A stretch of DNA of 64,000 nucleotides from Candidatus Babeliales bacterium. Its GTDB lineage: Bacteria > Babelota > Babeliae > Babelales > JACPOV01. How positions within the stretch are numbered: the first letter of the stretch is position 1; each line of letters begins with the position of its first letter. A program made the position numbers and the translations under genes. The stretch is from positions 1-64,000 of the forward strand of contig DATALT010000002.1 of NCBI GenBank assembly GCA_036260945.1. The letters run 5' to 3'. The notes beneath the pieces are model-generated. The model was not told the DNA's origin, made no database searches, and saw nothing but the letters and a program-made list of their open reading frames with translations. Of the stretch, positions 46,310 to 54,873 are shown piece after piece.

Positions 46310-47031
46310 GCAAAACTTTATATACTATTATAACGAGCGCGCTGGGCATTCTGGCGATTGTATTAATTGATTCGGTCATTATCCCGGCGATGAAAGCTGG
46401 CCAGAAAAAAGAATATATTATTATTTCCGATCACATAGAACCTCGCTCAGTTGTTAATTCTCTAATCAAAGAAATTTCCAAGCAGTTGCGTGATCAAGCC
46501 TCTGAAAACAACGTGAAAAAGCGGGATGTTAAAGTTACCGTCGTAGATTTGTCGACCCTTAATTTGCCAACAATGAATGCAGCGGTTTCTCCTGCGCAAG
46601 CGCCAATCGAAGATAAGTCGGTTAAACAATGGGGCCAAATGATAAATTCTGCCGATGGCATTATTTTCGTAGTACCAAACTATAACCAAGGATATCCAGC
46701 TATTTTCAAAAATAGTATCGATTTGATTTGGGAGCCGTGGCACACCAAACCAGTTGCGCTTATCGGTTATTCTCTTTCCGGAGAAGAAGGGGAAAATCTT
46801 GTACATTCGTTCGGGGATGTTTTAACCATTACTAAAACTGAGCAAGTAAAGCCTGCATTGTATTTACCGAATGTAACGCACCACAGTTTAATGAATGCAC
46901 AGCAAGAAAGAGAGCTGAGAGAACTTTTTGATACGCTTATCAAATCTTCGCATAGCGGTAATTTTATAACAAGAATTAAGAACGCGGTATCAAGCACCGT
47001 TATGCGCATGCTTTTAAAGTTTACGAATTAA
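46306..47031 (+). CDS. Membrane-anchored FMN reductase-like (flavodoxin fold) protein
   Basis: The 241-residue protein has an N-terminal membrane helix (TLYTIITSALGILAIVLIDSVIIP). Its domain is homologous to the previous gene: IIISDHIEPRSVVNSLIKEI, then VVDLSTLNLPTMN, then ADGIIFVVPNYNQGYPAIFKNSIDLI. PVALIGYSLSG comes last. Again the phosphate loop is unusual. Coupled translation with the preceding paralogue suggests a two-subunit complex outside the cytoplasmic membrane, which is inference. Confidence 0.75.
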   Translation: MSKTLYTIITSALGILAIVLIDSVIIPAMKAGQKKEYIIISDHIEPRSVVNSLIKEISKQLRDQASENNVKKRDVKVTVVDLSTLNLPTMNAAVSPAQAPIEDKSVKQWGQMINSADGIIFVVPNYNQGYPAIFKNSIDLIWEPWHTKPVALIGYSLSGEEGENLVHSFGDVLTITKTEQVKPALYLPNVTHHSLMNAQQERELRELFDTLIKSSHSGNFITRIKNAVSSTVMRMLLKFTN

Positions 47032-47048
47032 AGCGATAATTTCGTTTA

Positions 47049-48038
47049 TTAAGGAAGGCGAATCGCTTCTGGATGTTTGTCAAAATAATCTAAAATCATT
47101 TGCTTGCGTTGCATAGTTTTTTTGACAAAGGCGTCGATCAGTTCTTTATACTGATTCAAACCTTCCTTCTCCATTTCAAAAGGAATTGCTGGCCAGAATG
47201 ATGCAAGTTGTTCAGGCGTGAGCTTTTTTATTTTGCGCAAAAGATCGGAAGATATTGTTTCTGAAAATGGTGCGCCGGGCTCTTTGCTTGAAGCATAAAA
47301 TTGCCGCCACAGGCGATTGTGCCAAATTCTGCAATATCCATTATCGATATCAATTTTGGTCCAGATATCTACATGCGGGAATGCGGCATGCATTATTGCA
47401 GGATCTTGCGCTATGTTTAGGACACTTTCAAAATCTTTTGGTTCTTTATCTGGATCAATTTTTACACATGCTACAAAATCACCAACATTGCCCACCCAAG
47501 GGCACGATTTTTTTTTATCGGGGCTGTATGCAAACACAAATTGATCCACGTTTGCAATTGCTTCATTATCAATTAAATGGAGTTTATTCGTATCTTTTTG
47601 AATGATGAGATTACCAAAATGACGATCGTATTGCCCAAAAAGAAACTGAGCAATATTCATGCTTTCCCATTCTTCAATTGAAATAGTTTTCTTTAAATGC
47701 ATGGAGTCGGAAATCTGAATGCCTTGATCAATCCATTGCGAACAAAAAGAGACAGATTCTTTCCCGTCAGCATTTTTAGATTTTAATAGTACGGCAGGAG
47801 GAACGATATTGAGTTCTAGGAAGCGACTTGCATTATACATTGCAATCTCGCCGCACATATAACGTACGCTTTTTGTTAATCGCTCTTGAGTGTTTTTATC
47901 AATAATAGTTTCGCATTTAATAAAACGTTTAATTTTATTTTGCAGCAGATCGGATGTTAACTTATCTTCAAGCGGAGAGCAGAATGTTGCCCAGCTGCAG
48001 AAAGATAAGAAAAATGATGTTCTAGAAATAGTATTCAT
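47049..48038 (-). CDS. Exported PI3/4-kinase-like protein
   Basis: The 329-residue product has a signal peptide (RTSFFLSFCSWATFCSP). The rest resembles the kinase lobe of phosphatidylinositol 3/4-kinase-like and related (HipA/Fam20-type) proteins: an N-lobe-like CGEIAMYNASRFLELNIVPP, then LFGQYDRHFGNLIIQ, which matches the DR.x.N catalytic motif. HLIDNEAIANVD follows in the place of the metal-binding Asp. A P-loop lysine cannot be placed with certainty. If folded and active it would act outside the bacterium, likely in the host. Substrate (lipid or protein) unknown. Confidence 0.65.
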   Translation of the reverse strand: MNTISRTSFFLSFCSWATFCSPLEDKLTSDLLQNKIKRFIKCETIIDKNTQERLTKSVRYMCGEIAMYNASRFLELNIVPPAVLLKSKNADGKESVSFCSQWIDQGIQISDSMHLKKTISIEEWESMNIAQFLFGQYDRHFGNLIIQKDTNKLHLIDNEAIANVDQFVFAYSPDKKKSCPWVGNVGDFVACVKIDPDKEPKDFESVLNIAQDPAIMHAAFPHVDIWTKIDIDNGYCRIWHNRLWRQFYASSKEPGAPFSETISSDLLRKIKKLTPEQLASFWPAIPFEMEKEGLNQYKELIDAFVKKTMQRKQMILDYFDKHPEAIRLP

Positions 48039-48155
48039 GGTAACTATCTTTGTTAAATGATTTTTATCGAGCGATGATCTCAGATTCTGTGACGCTCATC
48101 ATAAAGATAAAATAATTGAGTGAAAAAAATCATCCATTTTTAAAAAGGAGAAATA

Positions 48156-49109
48156 ATGGCACTGGATCAAAAGACAGAAAAAGCTACTTTTGCGGGTGGC
48201 TGTTTTTGGTGCATGGTCGCACCATTTGAAAAGTTGCAGGGAGTTGTTTCGGTTGTTGCAGGATACGCGGGAGGGATAGGTGAAAATCCTACGTATCAAG
48301 ATTATGCAAAGAAAGGATATGTGGAAGCAGTCCAAATTCAGTTTGATCCAAACAAAGTAAGCTATTCCCAAGTGCTCGATTTGTTTTGGCGGCAAATCGA
48401 TCCAACCGATTCTGGCGGGCAATTTGCAGATCGTGGGCAGCATTATAGAACGGCGATTTTTTATCACACATCAGAACAAAAAAAAGAGGCTGAATTGTCA
48501 AAAGAACGGCTCGGCGCTTCAGGTAAGTTTCAAGAAAAAATTGTTACAGAAATTATTCCCTTTACCAATTTTTATTTAGCTGAACAATATCATCAGCAAT
48601 TTTATAAAAAAAATCCGGAGCACTATAAATCGTACGCACAAAATTCTGGTCGTGAACCATTTTTAAAAAAAATGTGGAATCAGGATACTGAGTTATCAAA
48701 AAAATTAACGCCTTTACAATATGATGTCATTAAGTGTGGCGGCACTGAGCCCGCATTTAATAACGAATATTGGAATAATAAAGAGGCAGGCATTTATGTG
48801 GATCGCATTTCTGGAGAACCACTTTTTAGCTCTCTTGATAAATATGATTCTGGAACTGGATGGCCGAGTTTTACCAAACCACTCGAATCGAATAACATTC
48901 GTGAGCGAGATGATAATTCGCTCTTCATGCCGCGTACAGAAGTTGTGAGCGCCAAAGGTGGGTCGCACCTTGGCCACGTTTTTCCTGACGGCCCGCAGCC
49001 AACAGGTTTGCGTTATTGTATGAATTCTGCAGCACTTCGTTTCATTCCGGTAAAAGATCTAGAAAAAGAAGGATATGGTGCCTATCTTTCATTGTTTAAA
49101 AATAGATGA
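48156..49109 (+). CDS. msrAB: Fused peptide methionine sulfoxide reductase MsrA-MsrB
   Basis: The protein repairs oxidised methionine: MsrA acts on the S form and MsrB on the R form. The start at 48156 follows AAAAAGGAG. Residues about 1-165 are MsrA with the catalytic GCFWC near residue 15 and [11 protein letters not shown]. Residues about 185-315 are MsrB with GTGWPSF and the catalytic cysteine in [11 protein letters not shown]. The zinc CxxC pairs of many MsrB proteins are missing, as in the metal-free type. No signal peptide is visible, so it acts in the cytoplasm. Confidence 0.96.
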   Translation: MALDQKTEKATFAGGCFWCMVAPFEKLQGVVSVVAGYAGGIGENPTYQDYAKKGYVEAVQIQFDPNKVSYSQVLDLFWRQIDPTDSGGQFADRGQHYRTAIFYHTSEQKKEAELSKERLGASGKFQEKIVTEIIPFTNFYLAEQYHQQFYKKNPEHYKSYAQNSGREPFLKKMWNQDTELSKKLTPLQYDVIKCGGTEPAFNNEYWNNKEAGIYVDRISGEPLFSSLDKYDSGTGWPSFTKPLESNNIRERDDNSLFMPRTEVVSAKGGSHLGHVFPDGPQPTGLRYCMNSAALRFIPVKDLEKEGYGAYLSLFKNR

Positions 49110-49142
49110 TTCGAAAATGATTCCAAAAGTGAGGAGTTGCAC

Positions 49143-49610
49143 ATGAAATTGAGATTATTTGGATTGCTTTCTTTAATCTTGAATGTAAACGTTTTTTGTG
49201 AGGAATCTCCTACCAAAATAAATGAATTCTCATTTATTTTAAAACCTTCGTCGATTGCGGGAGTTGGCATCTTTGCAGCTCATGATATTATAAAAGGAAC
49301 AAAAATAAATTTCTTTCCTGCAGATTATCAGCATCGAATGATCTCCAAAAAAGATATCCCTGAGGAGTTTTTGAAATATTGCGTTGCCAAAACGGAAGAA
49401 ATATGGATAGCTCCACATAGATTTGATCATATGGAAATTGCTTGGTATTTAAACCATTCTGTAGATCCTAATATCAAACGAACTGAGCCGGGAAGCTGTT
49501 ATAGTTTAAGAGATATTGAAAAAGGTGAAGAAATTCTCATTAACTATAATGATTTTAATGAGCCAGAAAATGCGAAAGAAGAATATTTTAAGCCCGAAGA
49601 ATTGCAGTAA
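49143..49610 (+). CDS. Exported SET-domain protein
   Basis: The 155-residue protein (ATG at 49143 after GAGGAG; the TTG at 49137 is unlikely) has a signal peptide (LRLFGLLSLILNVNVFC). Residues about 30-140 show SET motifs: SIAGVGIFAAHDIIKGT (the GxG), WYLNHSVDPNIKR (the NH.xxPN), and IEKGEEILINYND (the ELxxDY-type motif). SET enzymes methylate lysines using S-adenosylmethionine. An exported SET protein points to a host target, as known for several intracellular bacteria; activity is untested. Confidence 0.82.
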   Translation: MKLRLFGLLSLILNVNVFCEESPTKINEFSFILKPSSIAGVGIFAAHDIIKGTKINFFPADYQHRMISKKDIPEEFLKYCVAKTEEIWIAPHRFDHMEIAWYLNHSVDPNIKRTEPGSCYSLRDIEKGEEILINYNDFNEPENAKEEYFKPEELQ

Positions 49611-49646
49611 TTGCTTTCGAGAACTGTATATTTCAAGAGGAATTAG

Positions 49647-50099
49647 ATGAAAAGAACAATAATTTTGCGGGCCATCGTTTTTAGTTTTTTATTTCCTAGC
49701 ATTGTTTATTCCATGCAGTTAGATGACGTGGAAAAAAAGAAAATAGATGTTGAGTTATTATTTTGGGCAAATCAAAAAAAAGAAGAGTATAGGAAAACAC
49801 CTACCGCTCGATTTATACAGGTCCCATCGGGTGTAACCTTTGAAGAATTGAAAAGAATTATTGCTCATACAGTTGGAGTTGTAAAGATGGATGCAATAAC
49901 GGTAAGTGGCCTAGACGAAAAAAAAGATAATCCAGAACTCATTAAATGCTTTGAAAAATGCTCGCATCTTGAAAAGAATTCTATCACATTGCTGAATGGC
50001 GTTGTTGATCTTACGACGTTTCTTAAGATCTACGTCTATGATAAAAACCGTGTCGAATATTCGGGCAACAATAATTATCTAATAAATTCAAAATCTTAA
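49647..50099 (+). CDS. Exported small protein of unrecognised family (paralogue 2)
   Basis: The 150-residue product starts after AAGAGGAATTAG and has a signal peptide (KRTIILRAIVFSFLFPSIVYS). It is homologous to the gene at 45208 in the blocks LLFWANQKK, PTARFIQVPSGVTFEELKRI, DNPELIKCFEK and LKIYVYDKNRVEY. The strongest conservation is the YDKNRVEY end. Function unknown. The two copies are 4 kb apart and separated by unrelated genes, so the duplication is not recent. Confidence 0.65.
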   Translation: MKRTIILRAIVFSFLFPSIVYSMQLDDVEKKKIDVELLFWANQKKEEYRKTPTARFIQVPSGVTFEELKRIIAHTVGVVKMDAITVSGLDEKKDNPELIKCFEKCSHLEKNSITLLNGVVDLTTFLKIYVYDKNRVEYSGNNNYLINSKS

Positions 50100-50112
50100 A
50101 AAGGAATCTATA

Positions 50113-50586
50113 ATGAAAAGACTTTGCTTAATCATGGTTATTATGATTGCGCCAATTTTGCTTATTGGTTGCGGGCAGCCAATGAAAACTGAACAAACTA
50201 CTAGTAATCAACATGAAGGGAAAATACAGATGAGTCGAACAAAAACACCATCGGGATTAGAGTACGAAATTATAAAAGAGGGAACCGGCGCGTCGCCGGT
50301 AGTTGGCAAAAAGGTGACTGTTCATTACACCGGTTGGCTTGATGACAATGGTAAGCCCGGCACAAAGTTTGATAGTAGCGTGGATCGTGGCGAGCCGTTT
50401 GGCTTCGTAATTGGTGTTGGCTACGTTATCGCGGGATGGGATGAGGGCGTAGAGTCGATGAAAGTTGGCGAAAAGCGCCGCCTATTTATTCCATCGAAAT
50501 TGGGTTACGGAGCTCGCGGTGCTGGACGATCCATTCCGCCGCATGCTGATTTAATTTTTGATGTTGAACTTATCAGCGTTGGATAA
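50113..50586 (+). CDS. FKBP-type peptidyl-prolyl isomerase lipoprotein
   Basis: FKBP enzymes speed proline isomerisation in folding proteins. The 157-residue protein has a lipoprotein signal ending in the lipobox LIGC (Cys at residue 20). Its FKBP domain from about residue 45 includes VTVHYTGWLDDNGKPGTKFDSS, EPFGFVIGVGYVIAGWDEGV, RRLFIPSKLGYG and IPPHADLIFDVELI. All active-site aromatics are in place. It is thus a membrane-tethered periplasmic or surface folding factor, comparable in type to Mip-like proteins. Confidence 0.93.
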   Translation: MKRLCLIMVIMIAPILLIGCGQPMKTEQTTSNQHEGKIQMSRTKTPSGLEYEIIKEGTGASPVVGKKVTVHYTGWLDDNGKPGTKFDSSVDRGEPFGFVIGVGYVIAGWDEGVESMKVGEKRRLFIPSKLGYGARGAGRSIPPHADLIFDVELISVG

Positions 50587-50592
50587 AAATTA

Positions 50593-50631
50593 AAAAAGAG
50601 AAAGCGGGAGTTAGCTCGCTTTCTCTTTTTA
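50593..50631 (+). terminator. Intrinsic terminator
   Basis: AAAGAGAAAGCG pairs with CGCTTTCTCTTT around a small loop and is followed by T's, seven bases after the stop at 50586. By symmetry it may also end the minus-strand chitinase transcript. Confidence 0.9.
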
Positions 50632-50647
50632 TTATCTGTTACTTAGT

Positions 50648-53086
50648 TTATTTTAAACCATTAACGATTGTATTAATACCATCCCAAGTTGGTGTATCGA
50701 GTCCCAATTCCCAAATCATCGCACCACCTAAATTATTTTGCTTAATATAATTAGCTTTTAATGCAATAGATTGTTCGTCTTCGTAGGTTATAAATTCTTT
50801 ATTCGATGTGTTAAATAGATAAGGTGCCTTTGCTTGATCTTCCCAGAATCTTGTATAGGTATTTAAAAGATTTTTCTTAATATCTGAGAAGAATCGATAA
50901 CCAGCTTCTTCGGTTGTTCCGCTTCCAACTCCATTAAATGTGCAATATAGACCGTCGGTTGTAGAGTTAACGTTTGCATATGAACGGCCGTAAAGTGGTA
51001 TTCCTAAAACCACTTTTTCAGATGGCACTCCTTGAGATACATAGTATTGCACGGCATCACTTGCATTGAACTTTGGTTCACCTTGTAATGGTTGATAAAG
51101 AGGTGCATGATGGCCAGTTTTTGTATCCCACGATCCTGCAAAATCGTAGCACATCACATTAATCCAATCTAAATAATTATGGATTTTGTTAACTTCAATA
51201 TCTTGATAATGATTTGGGCCAGCTGGGGCTGCAATAGTTACGAGCAGTTGCGGTGAATGAGCTTTAGCAGCTTGGTATAATTCTTTCAAAAGCTGTGTGA
51301 AGTTTTGTGTGTCTTCTTGCCGGCCACTGTGTTCCGCAAAGTTCGGATATTCCCAATCAATATCTACACCGTCAAAACTATATTGATCGCACATTGCAAT
51401 GCATTGGCTTACAAAATTAGCGCGTGCTTGCGGATTTGCAGCCATTTTAGAGAAATTATCTGAAAGCGTCCATCCACCAACTGAAATTAATGTTTTTAAA
51501 TGTGGGTATTTTTGTTTGAGATCGTAAATCTGTCTGAAATTACCCCAATACGGTTTTTCAAGATTCCAGTTATCGCGGTATTCAACATCGGCCCATGGAT
51601 CAAAAAGAGCGACGTTTCCTGCAATGTCATGTTTCAGGAATGCATAGTTAAGATGCGTAATTAACGAAGCATTTATATTTTGTGGCTTAAATGCTGGAGT
51701 TCGGTAGATCGACCAATTGGCATAATAACCAACTATTTTCTTAGGCTGCGAAGTTGTGGGTTGGTTAACTTGTGTGGTTGCTATATTACTTGGTTGACTT
51801 ACCACTCCTGAAGCTGCAGCTTTTACACGATAATAATAAGTGCCGTTTGCTTTTCCTGAAACCGTATATGAAGTTGCAGAGCCATTAAAAATAACAGTGC
51901 TTGGATTAAAAGCAGTAGTTGTTGCCTCTTCTAATTGATATGTTTGTGCACCGGGAACATTATTCCAAGTAATTGAATAGCTGTTATTGCCGGTTGCGTT
52001 CTGTATTCCGCTTAGCACTGGGGCGTCAAGTATTTGTGGTGCTTGAACATTTATTGTGATACTTACGTTATTACTTGCGCTACTTTTTCCAGAAGCATTA
52101 GATGCGAAAACGCGGTAATAATAATTGCCATTAGGTTGATTTTGGAACGTTTTTGAAAGTGCAGATCCTTGATATGCAATCGTTGAATTTGCAAACGATG
52201 CTGAAAGCGCTTGCTCTAAAATATATTGAGTTGCGTTAGCGACGCTATGCCAACTTACAGAATAATTTGCACCAGAGCCGTTTATCGGATCTAAAACAGG
52301 CGCTTGAGGGATTGGTAGAGAGGTTGTGCATTGCGCTGGATCTAATGCGGCAGTTGCTATGAGATTAGAAATTCCTGGAGCGATAGTGCCGCTTTTATTG
52401 ATAACCATGCCGACTGTTGCTGAAGCACCCGGCGCTATTACACCGCCACCAGACCATGCAGGATTTTTTATGGTTACCGTATTGCCAGAAACGGTAGAAA
52501 CGCCATTCCACGCACTGCTAAATGTATGACCCGAAGGAAGCTGGAAGGTCAGCGACCAAGAAACTGACGGTTGCGAAGTTGTATTACTTAAAGTGATCGT
52601 AATCTGATAACCACCTTGCCATGAAGAATCGACGACATATTGCGCTCCTAAGTTGAACGAACAAGGATTTGTAGGCGGAGTCGGCGGCGTAGTTACTTTT
52701 GGAATTCCTTGGGCGGAGAGTGCCAAAATAGTTGGCGTTGTTTGAGACGGATTACTCATAGCAAGCGCCACTATCACGCTTTGTTGAGGATCAAGTGAAC
52801 CATTATCGGTAAGATTAGTAAGCTTAACATGTTGGCCAGTTAATTGGCTGTTAGCGTTCCATGCGCATCCTAATTTTTGCCCGGCTGGAATATCAAAATC
52901 TGCTGACCACGCAGTTAGTGGAGTATTTAAATTATTCGTAAGCGTTAAGTGAGCATTATAGCCATTTACCCAACTTGCATCTATAGTAAATGAGCTGGAA
53001 ATGGGCAAGTCTGCAAACATTGAAACTGTTTGCAAACATGCTGCAAACATTAATAAAAACCTATTTCCAGTTGGATTTTTGCGCAT
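50648..53086 (-). CDS. Secreted GH18 chitinase with two CBM2-like and two FN3 domains
   Basis: The start at 53086 follows AAGGAAAG; the longer frame to 53134 adds an unlikely leader. The signal peptide ends near MFA. CBM2-like domains span about residues 22-125 and 150-255 (SWQGGYQITITLSN), and FN3 domains about 265-350 and 360-435. The GH18 catalytic domain runs from about 447 to 812 with FDGVDIDWEYP near residue 570, containing the DxxDxDxE acid. Architecture is that of chitin-degrading enzymes. Chitin (or host chitin-like glycans in protists) is the likely substrate. Confidence 0.95.
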   Translation of the reverse strand: MRKNPTGNRFLLMFAACLQTVSMFADLPISSSFTIDASWVNGYNAHLTLTNNLNTPLTAWSADFDIPAGQKLGCAWNANSQLTGQHVKLTNLTDNGSLDPQQSVIVALAMSNPSQTTPTILALSAQGIPKVTTPPTPPTNPCSFNLGAQYVVDSSWQGGYQITITLSNTTSQPSVSWSLTFQLPSGHTFSSAWNGVSTVSGNTVTIKNPAWSGGGVIAPGASATVGMVINKSGTIAPGISNLIATAALDPAQCTTSLPIPQAPVLDPINGSGANYSVSWHSVANATQYILEQALSASFANSTIAYQGSALSKTFQNQPNGNYYYRVFASNASGKSSASNNVSITINVQAPQILDAPVLSGIQNATGNNSYSITWNNVPGAQTYQLEEATTTAFNPSTVIFNGSATSYTVSGKANGTYYYRVKAAASGVVSQPSNIATTQVNQPTTSQPKKIVGYYANWSIYRTPAFKPQNINASLITHLNYAFLKHDIAGNVALFDPWADVEYRDNWNLEKPYWGNFRQIYDLKQKYPHLKTLISVGGWTLSDNFSKMAANPQARANFVSQCIAMCDQYSFDGVDIDWEYPNFAEHSGRQEDTQNFTQLLKELYQAAKAHSPQLLVTIAAPAGPNHYQDIEVNKIHNYLDWINVMCYDFAGSWDTKTGHHAPLYQPLQGEPKFNASDAVQYYVSQGVPSEKVVLGIPLYGRSYANVNSTTDGLYCTFNGVGSGTTEEAGYRFFSDIKKNLLNTYTRFWEDQAKAPYLFNTSNKEFITYEDEQSIALKANYIKQNNLGGAMIWELGLDTPTWDGINTIVNGLK

Positions 53087-53270
53087 ATCTTTCCTTTTTT
53101 TTGAGATTTCTATTCCGTGTTTGAAGATAGGCAAAAGCTTATTGTTTGAGTCAATGAAATTAAAAAATCGGTCCTCTAAGTATGTTGATTTTTTAAATAC
53201 TAATATTTTATTGTTTTAGCACTCCTTGGATTGTTTTCGATGGTCTCTGTAAACTCAAAAGAGGATTTAT

Positions 53271-54089
53271 ATGCGCACTTCTAAATTGATTATTTTATTA
53301 TTTTTAATATCTTCCAGCGTCTGGATTGGGGCAAGTCATCAAGGACGCTGCGATAATGGTCCACTTATCAAACCATTTTCTGTAACAGTAAGAGCCGGTG
53401 TTGCGCCTTCGCTTTTTACTGATCGTGGTTCGGTTAATGTTGTGGTATGCCCTTTTTCACCCCCATTCTTTGAAGTAGCAAAAGGTCAGAAATTTGGAGA
53501 CATTTGGCATAATTATGCCGCAAACGTGGGCGTAGATTTTGGCTATGCTCTTTGCAATAATGTAGAACTTTTTGGAGAATTTAATTATCGCAGAGCCAAG
53601 GCAACTAACAAATCTTTTCTCGGTGTTGCCCCAACTGGCGCATTCGGCAACTTTTTCTTCGATCTTGACGACTTTCAAGAATATGCAGGATATTGCGGCT
53701 TTCGCTATTTTTTCAATCGCGTAATTTGTGAACGAATGGCATTTTTTCTGGGTTCGAAATTTGGTTTAGTCAATTACCCTAAAATTCGAACGAGGCCACT
53801 TACTATTATCAATGCAACTGGCATTTCATTGATACAAGATACTGTTTGGTTCGACGCCCATACTGCCGTCAGCGGTGGATTGCAAGTTGGATTCGATTAT
53901 TTAATCTGTGATTGGATCTCACTATTTTTTAATGCCGAAATCGTCGCTTCCGGTTCATTAAAGCCATTTTTTAATTTTGTAAAAGCCGATCCAACAATTT
54001 TTCCTAACTTTACCAATTTGCTTCGCGAAGCTAACGGAACACTTCTTTCGTTCCCCGTCAATATCGGATTTAGATTTTATTTTGGATAA
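53271..54089 (+). CDS. Predicted outer-membrane beta-barrel protein
   Basis: The 272-residue protein has a signal peptide (SKLIILLFLISSSVWIGASH) and strand-type repeats: FSVTVRAGVAPSLFTDRG, NVGVDFGYALCNNVELFGEFNYRRA and AVSGGLQVGFDYLICDWISLFF. It ends SFPVNIGFRFYFG, which fits an outer-membrane barrel even though the last residue is Gly. The charge and Cys pattern faintly recalls porins of obligate intracellular bacteria, but no family is assigned. A terminator follows. Confidence 0.7.
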   Translation: MRTSKLIILLFLISSSVWIGASHQGRCDNGPLIKPFSVTVRAGVAPSLFTDRGSVNVVVCPFSPPFFEVAKGQKFGDIWHNYAANVGVDFGYALCNNVELFGEFNYRRAKATNKSFLGVAPTGAFGNFFFDLDDFQEYAGYCGFRYFFNRVICERMAFFLGSKFGLVNYPKIRTRPLTIINATGISLIQDTVWFDAHTAVSGGLQVGFDYLICDWISLFFNAEIVASGSLKPFFNFVKADPTIFPNFTNLLREANGTLLSFPVNIGFRFYFG

Positions 54090-54102
54090 ACTATGAAAAT
54101 TT

Positions 54103-54136
54103 AAAAGGGCCCGGTTATATTCCAGGCCCTTTTTTA
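54103..54136 (+). terminator. Intrinsic terminator
   Basis: AAAAGGGCC pairs with GGCCCTTTT around an AT-rich loop, followed by T's, 14 bases after the stop at 54089. It also faces the convergent stop at 54153. Confidence 0.85.
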
Positions 54137-54152
54137 ATTAGATTATTTATTT

Positions 54153-54683
54153 TTAAGGGTTATTCGAAATTGGAAGCAAGATATTCAAACCAACGTCTAC
54201 TGCTCGGTAAACCCCAATAGCAATTGTAATTTTGGTGAGCTTGCATTTATCGCAAATGCCTTTGCATTCTTCATTGTTGCACGTAATGCATGAACCAATA
54301 ACCGGGACATGGCGCGCTATGTTTTGAAATGTGCGTGTGCATGTAATGCCAGCAACCGCAGCAGCTATGGGCGCTCTCCATGAAAGATTCTGTAAGCCAT
54401 CTGAAGTTTTATCATTTGCTATGAGGCTCAAAGAAAGCATGCCGCCAGAAATTGAGATAACATTTCCCGCATCTTGCGCATCAATTCCAGTTTTTTCAGA
54501 GAATTTTTTCACTGCTTCTTTTTTACTCAGTTCATCGGTTGCATATTTAGCTGCGCCGGATAAAAGTAAACCACCAGCTGCTTTGGCCATGTCAATTCCA
54601 GATGCTTCTGCTTTGATTTGCGAATTAAAACTTACTGCTGCAATTAGTGCAAATATTGATAAGCGTAATGAAAATTGTAACAT
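54153..54683 (-). CDS. Exported protein with a cysteine cluster, unknown function
   Basis: The 176-residue product has a signal peptide (LRLSIFALIAAVSFNSQIKA), then small-residue-rich segments (AAGGLLLSGAAKYATDELSKK). Near residues 130-147 lies a cluster of Cys (SCITCNNEECKGICDKCKL). The spacing C-x2-C...C-x3-C-x2-C could bind zinc, or form disulfides if periplasmic. A hydrophobic stretch near the C-terminus may be a membrane helix. No family is recognised. Confidence 0.65.
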   Translation of the reverse strand: MLQFSLRLSIFALIAAVSFNSQIKAEASGIDMAKAAGGLLLSGAAKYATDELSKKEAVKKFSEKTGIDAQDAGNVISISGGMLSLSLIANDKTSDGLQNLSWRAPIAAAVAGITCTRTFQNIARHVPVIGSCITCNNEECKGICDKCKLTKITIAIGVYRAVDVGLNILLPISNNP

Positions 54684-54873
54684 AGAAACTCCTTAAAAGT
54701 CGTTTTAACTATCGTTGATAAGAGTAATCGAAGAAACTTATTTATCAATTAATCGAAAAAAAGTTTGTATTTTTTTGAAAGGCTTTCCATTTATTGTTAA
54801 GCGTGTGCGGTTTTGAGTAAACTATTATGCACATTGCGCCCTTTGATGGATATTTTTCTAATATATTTTATGA

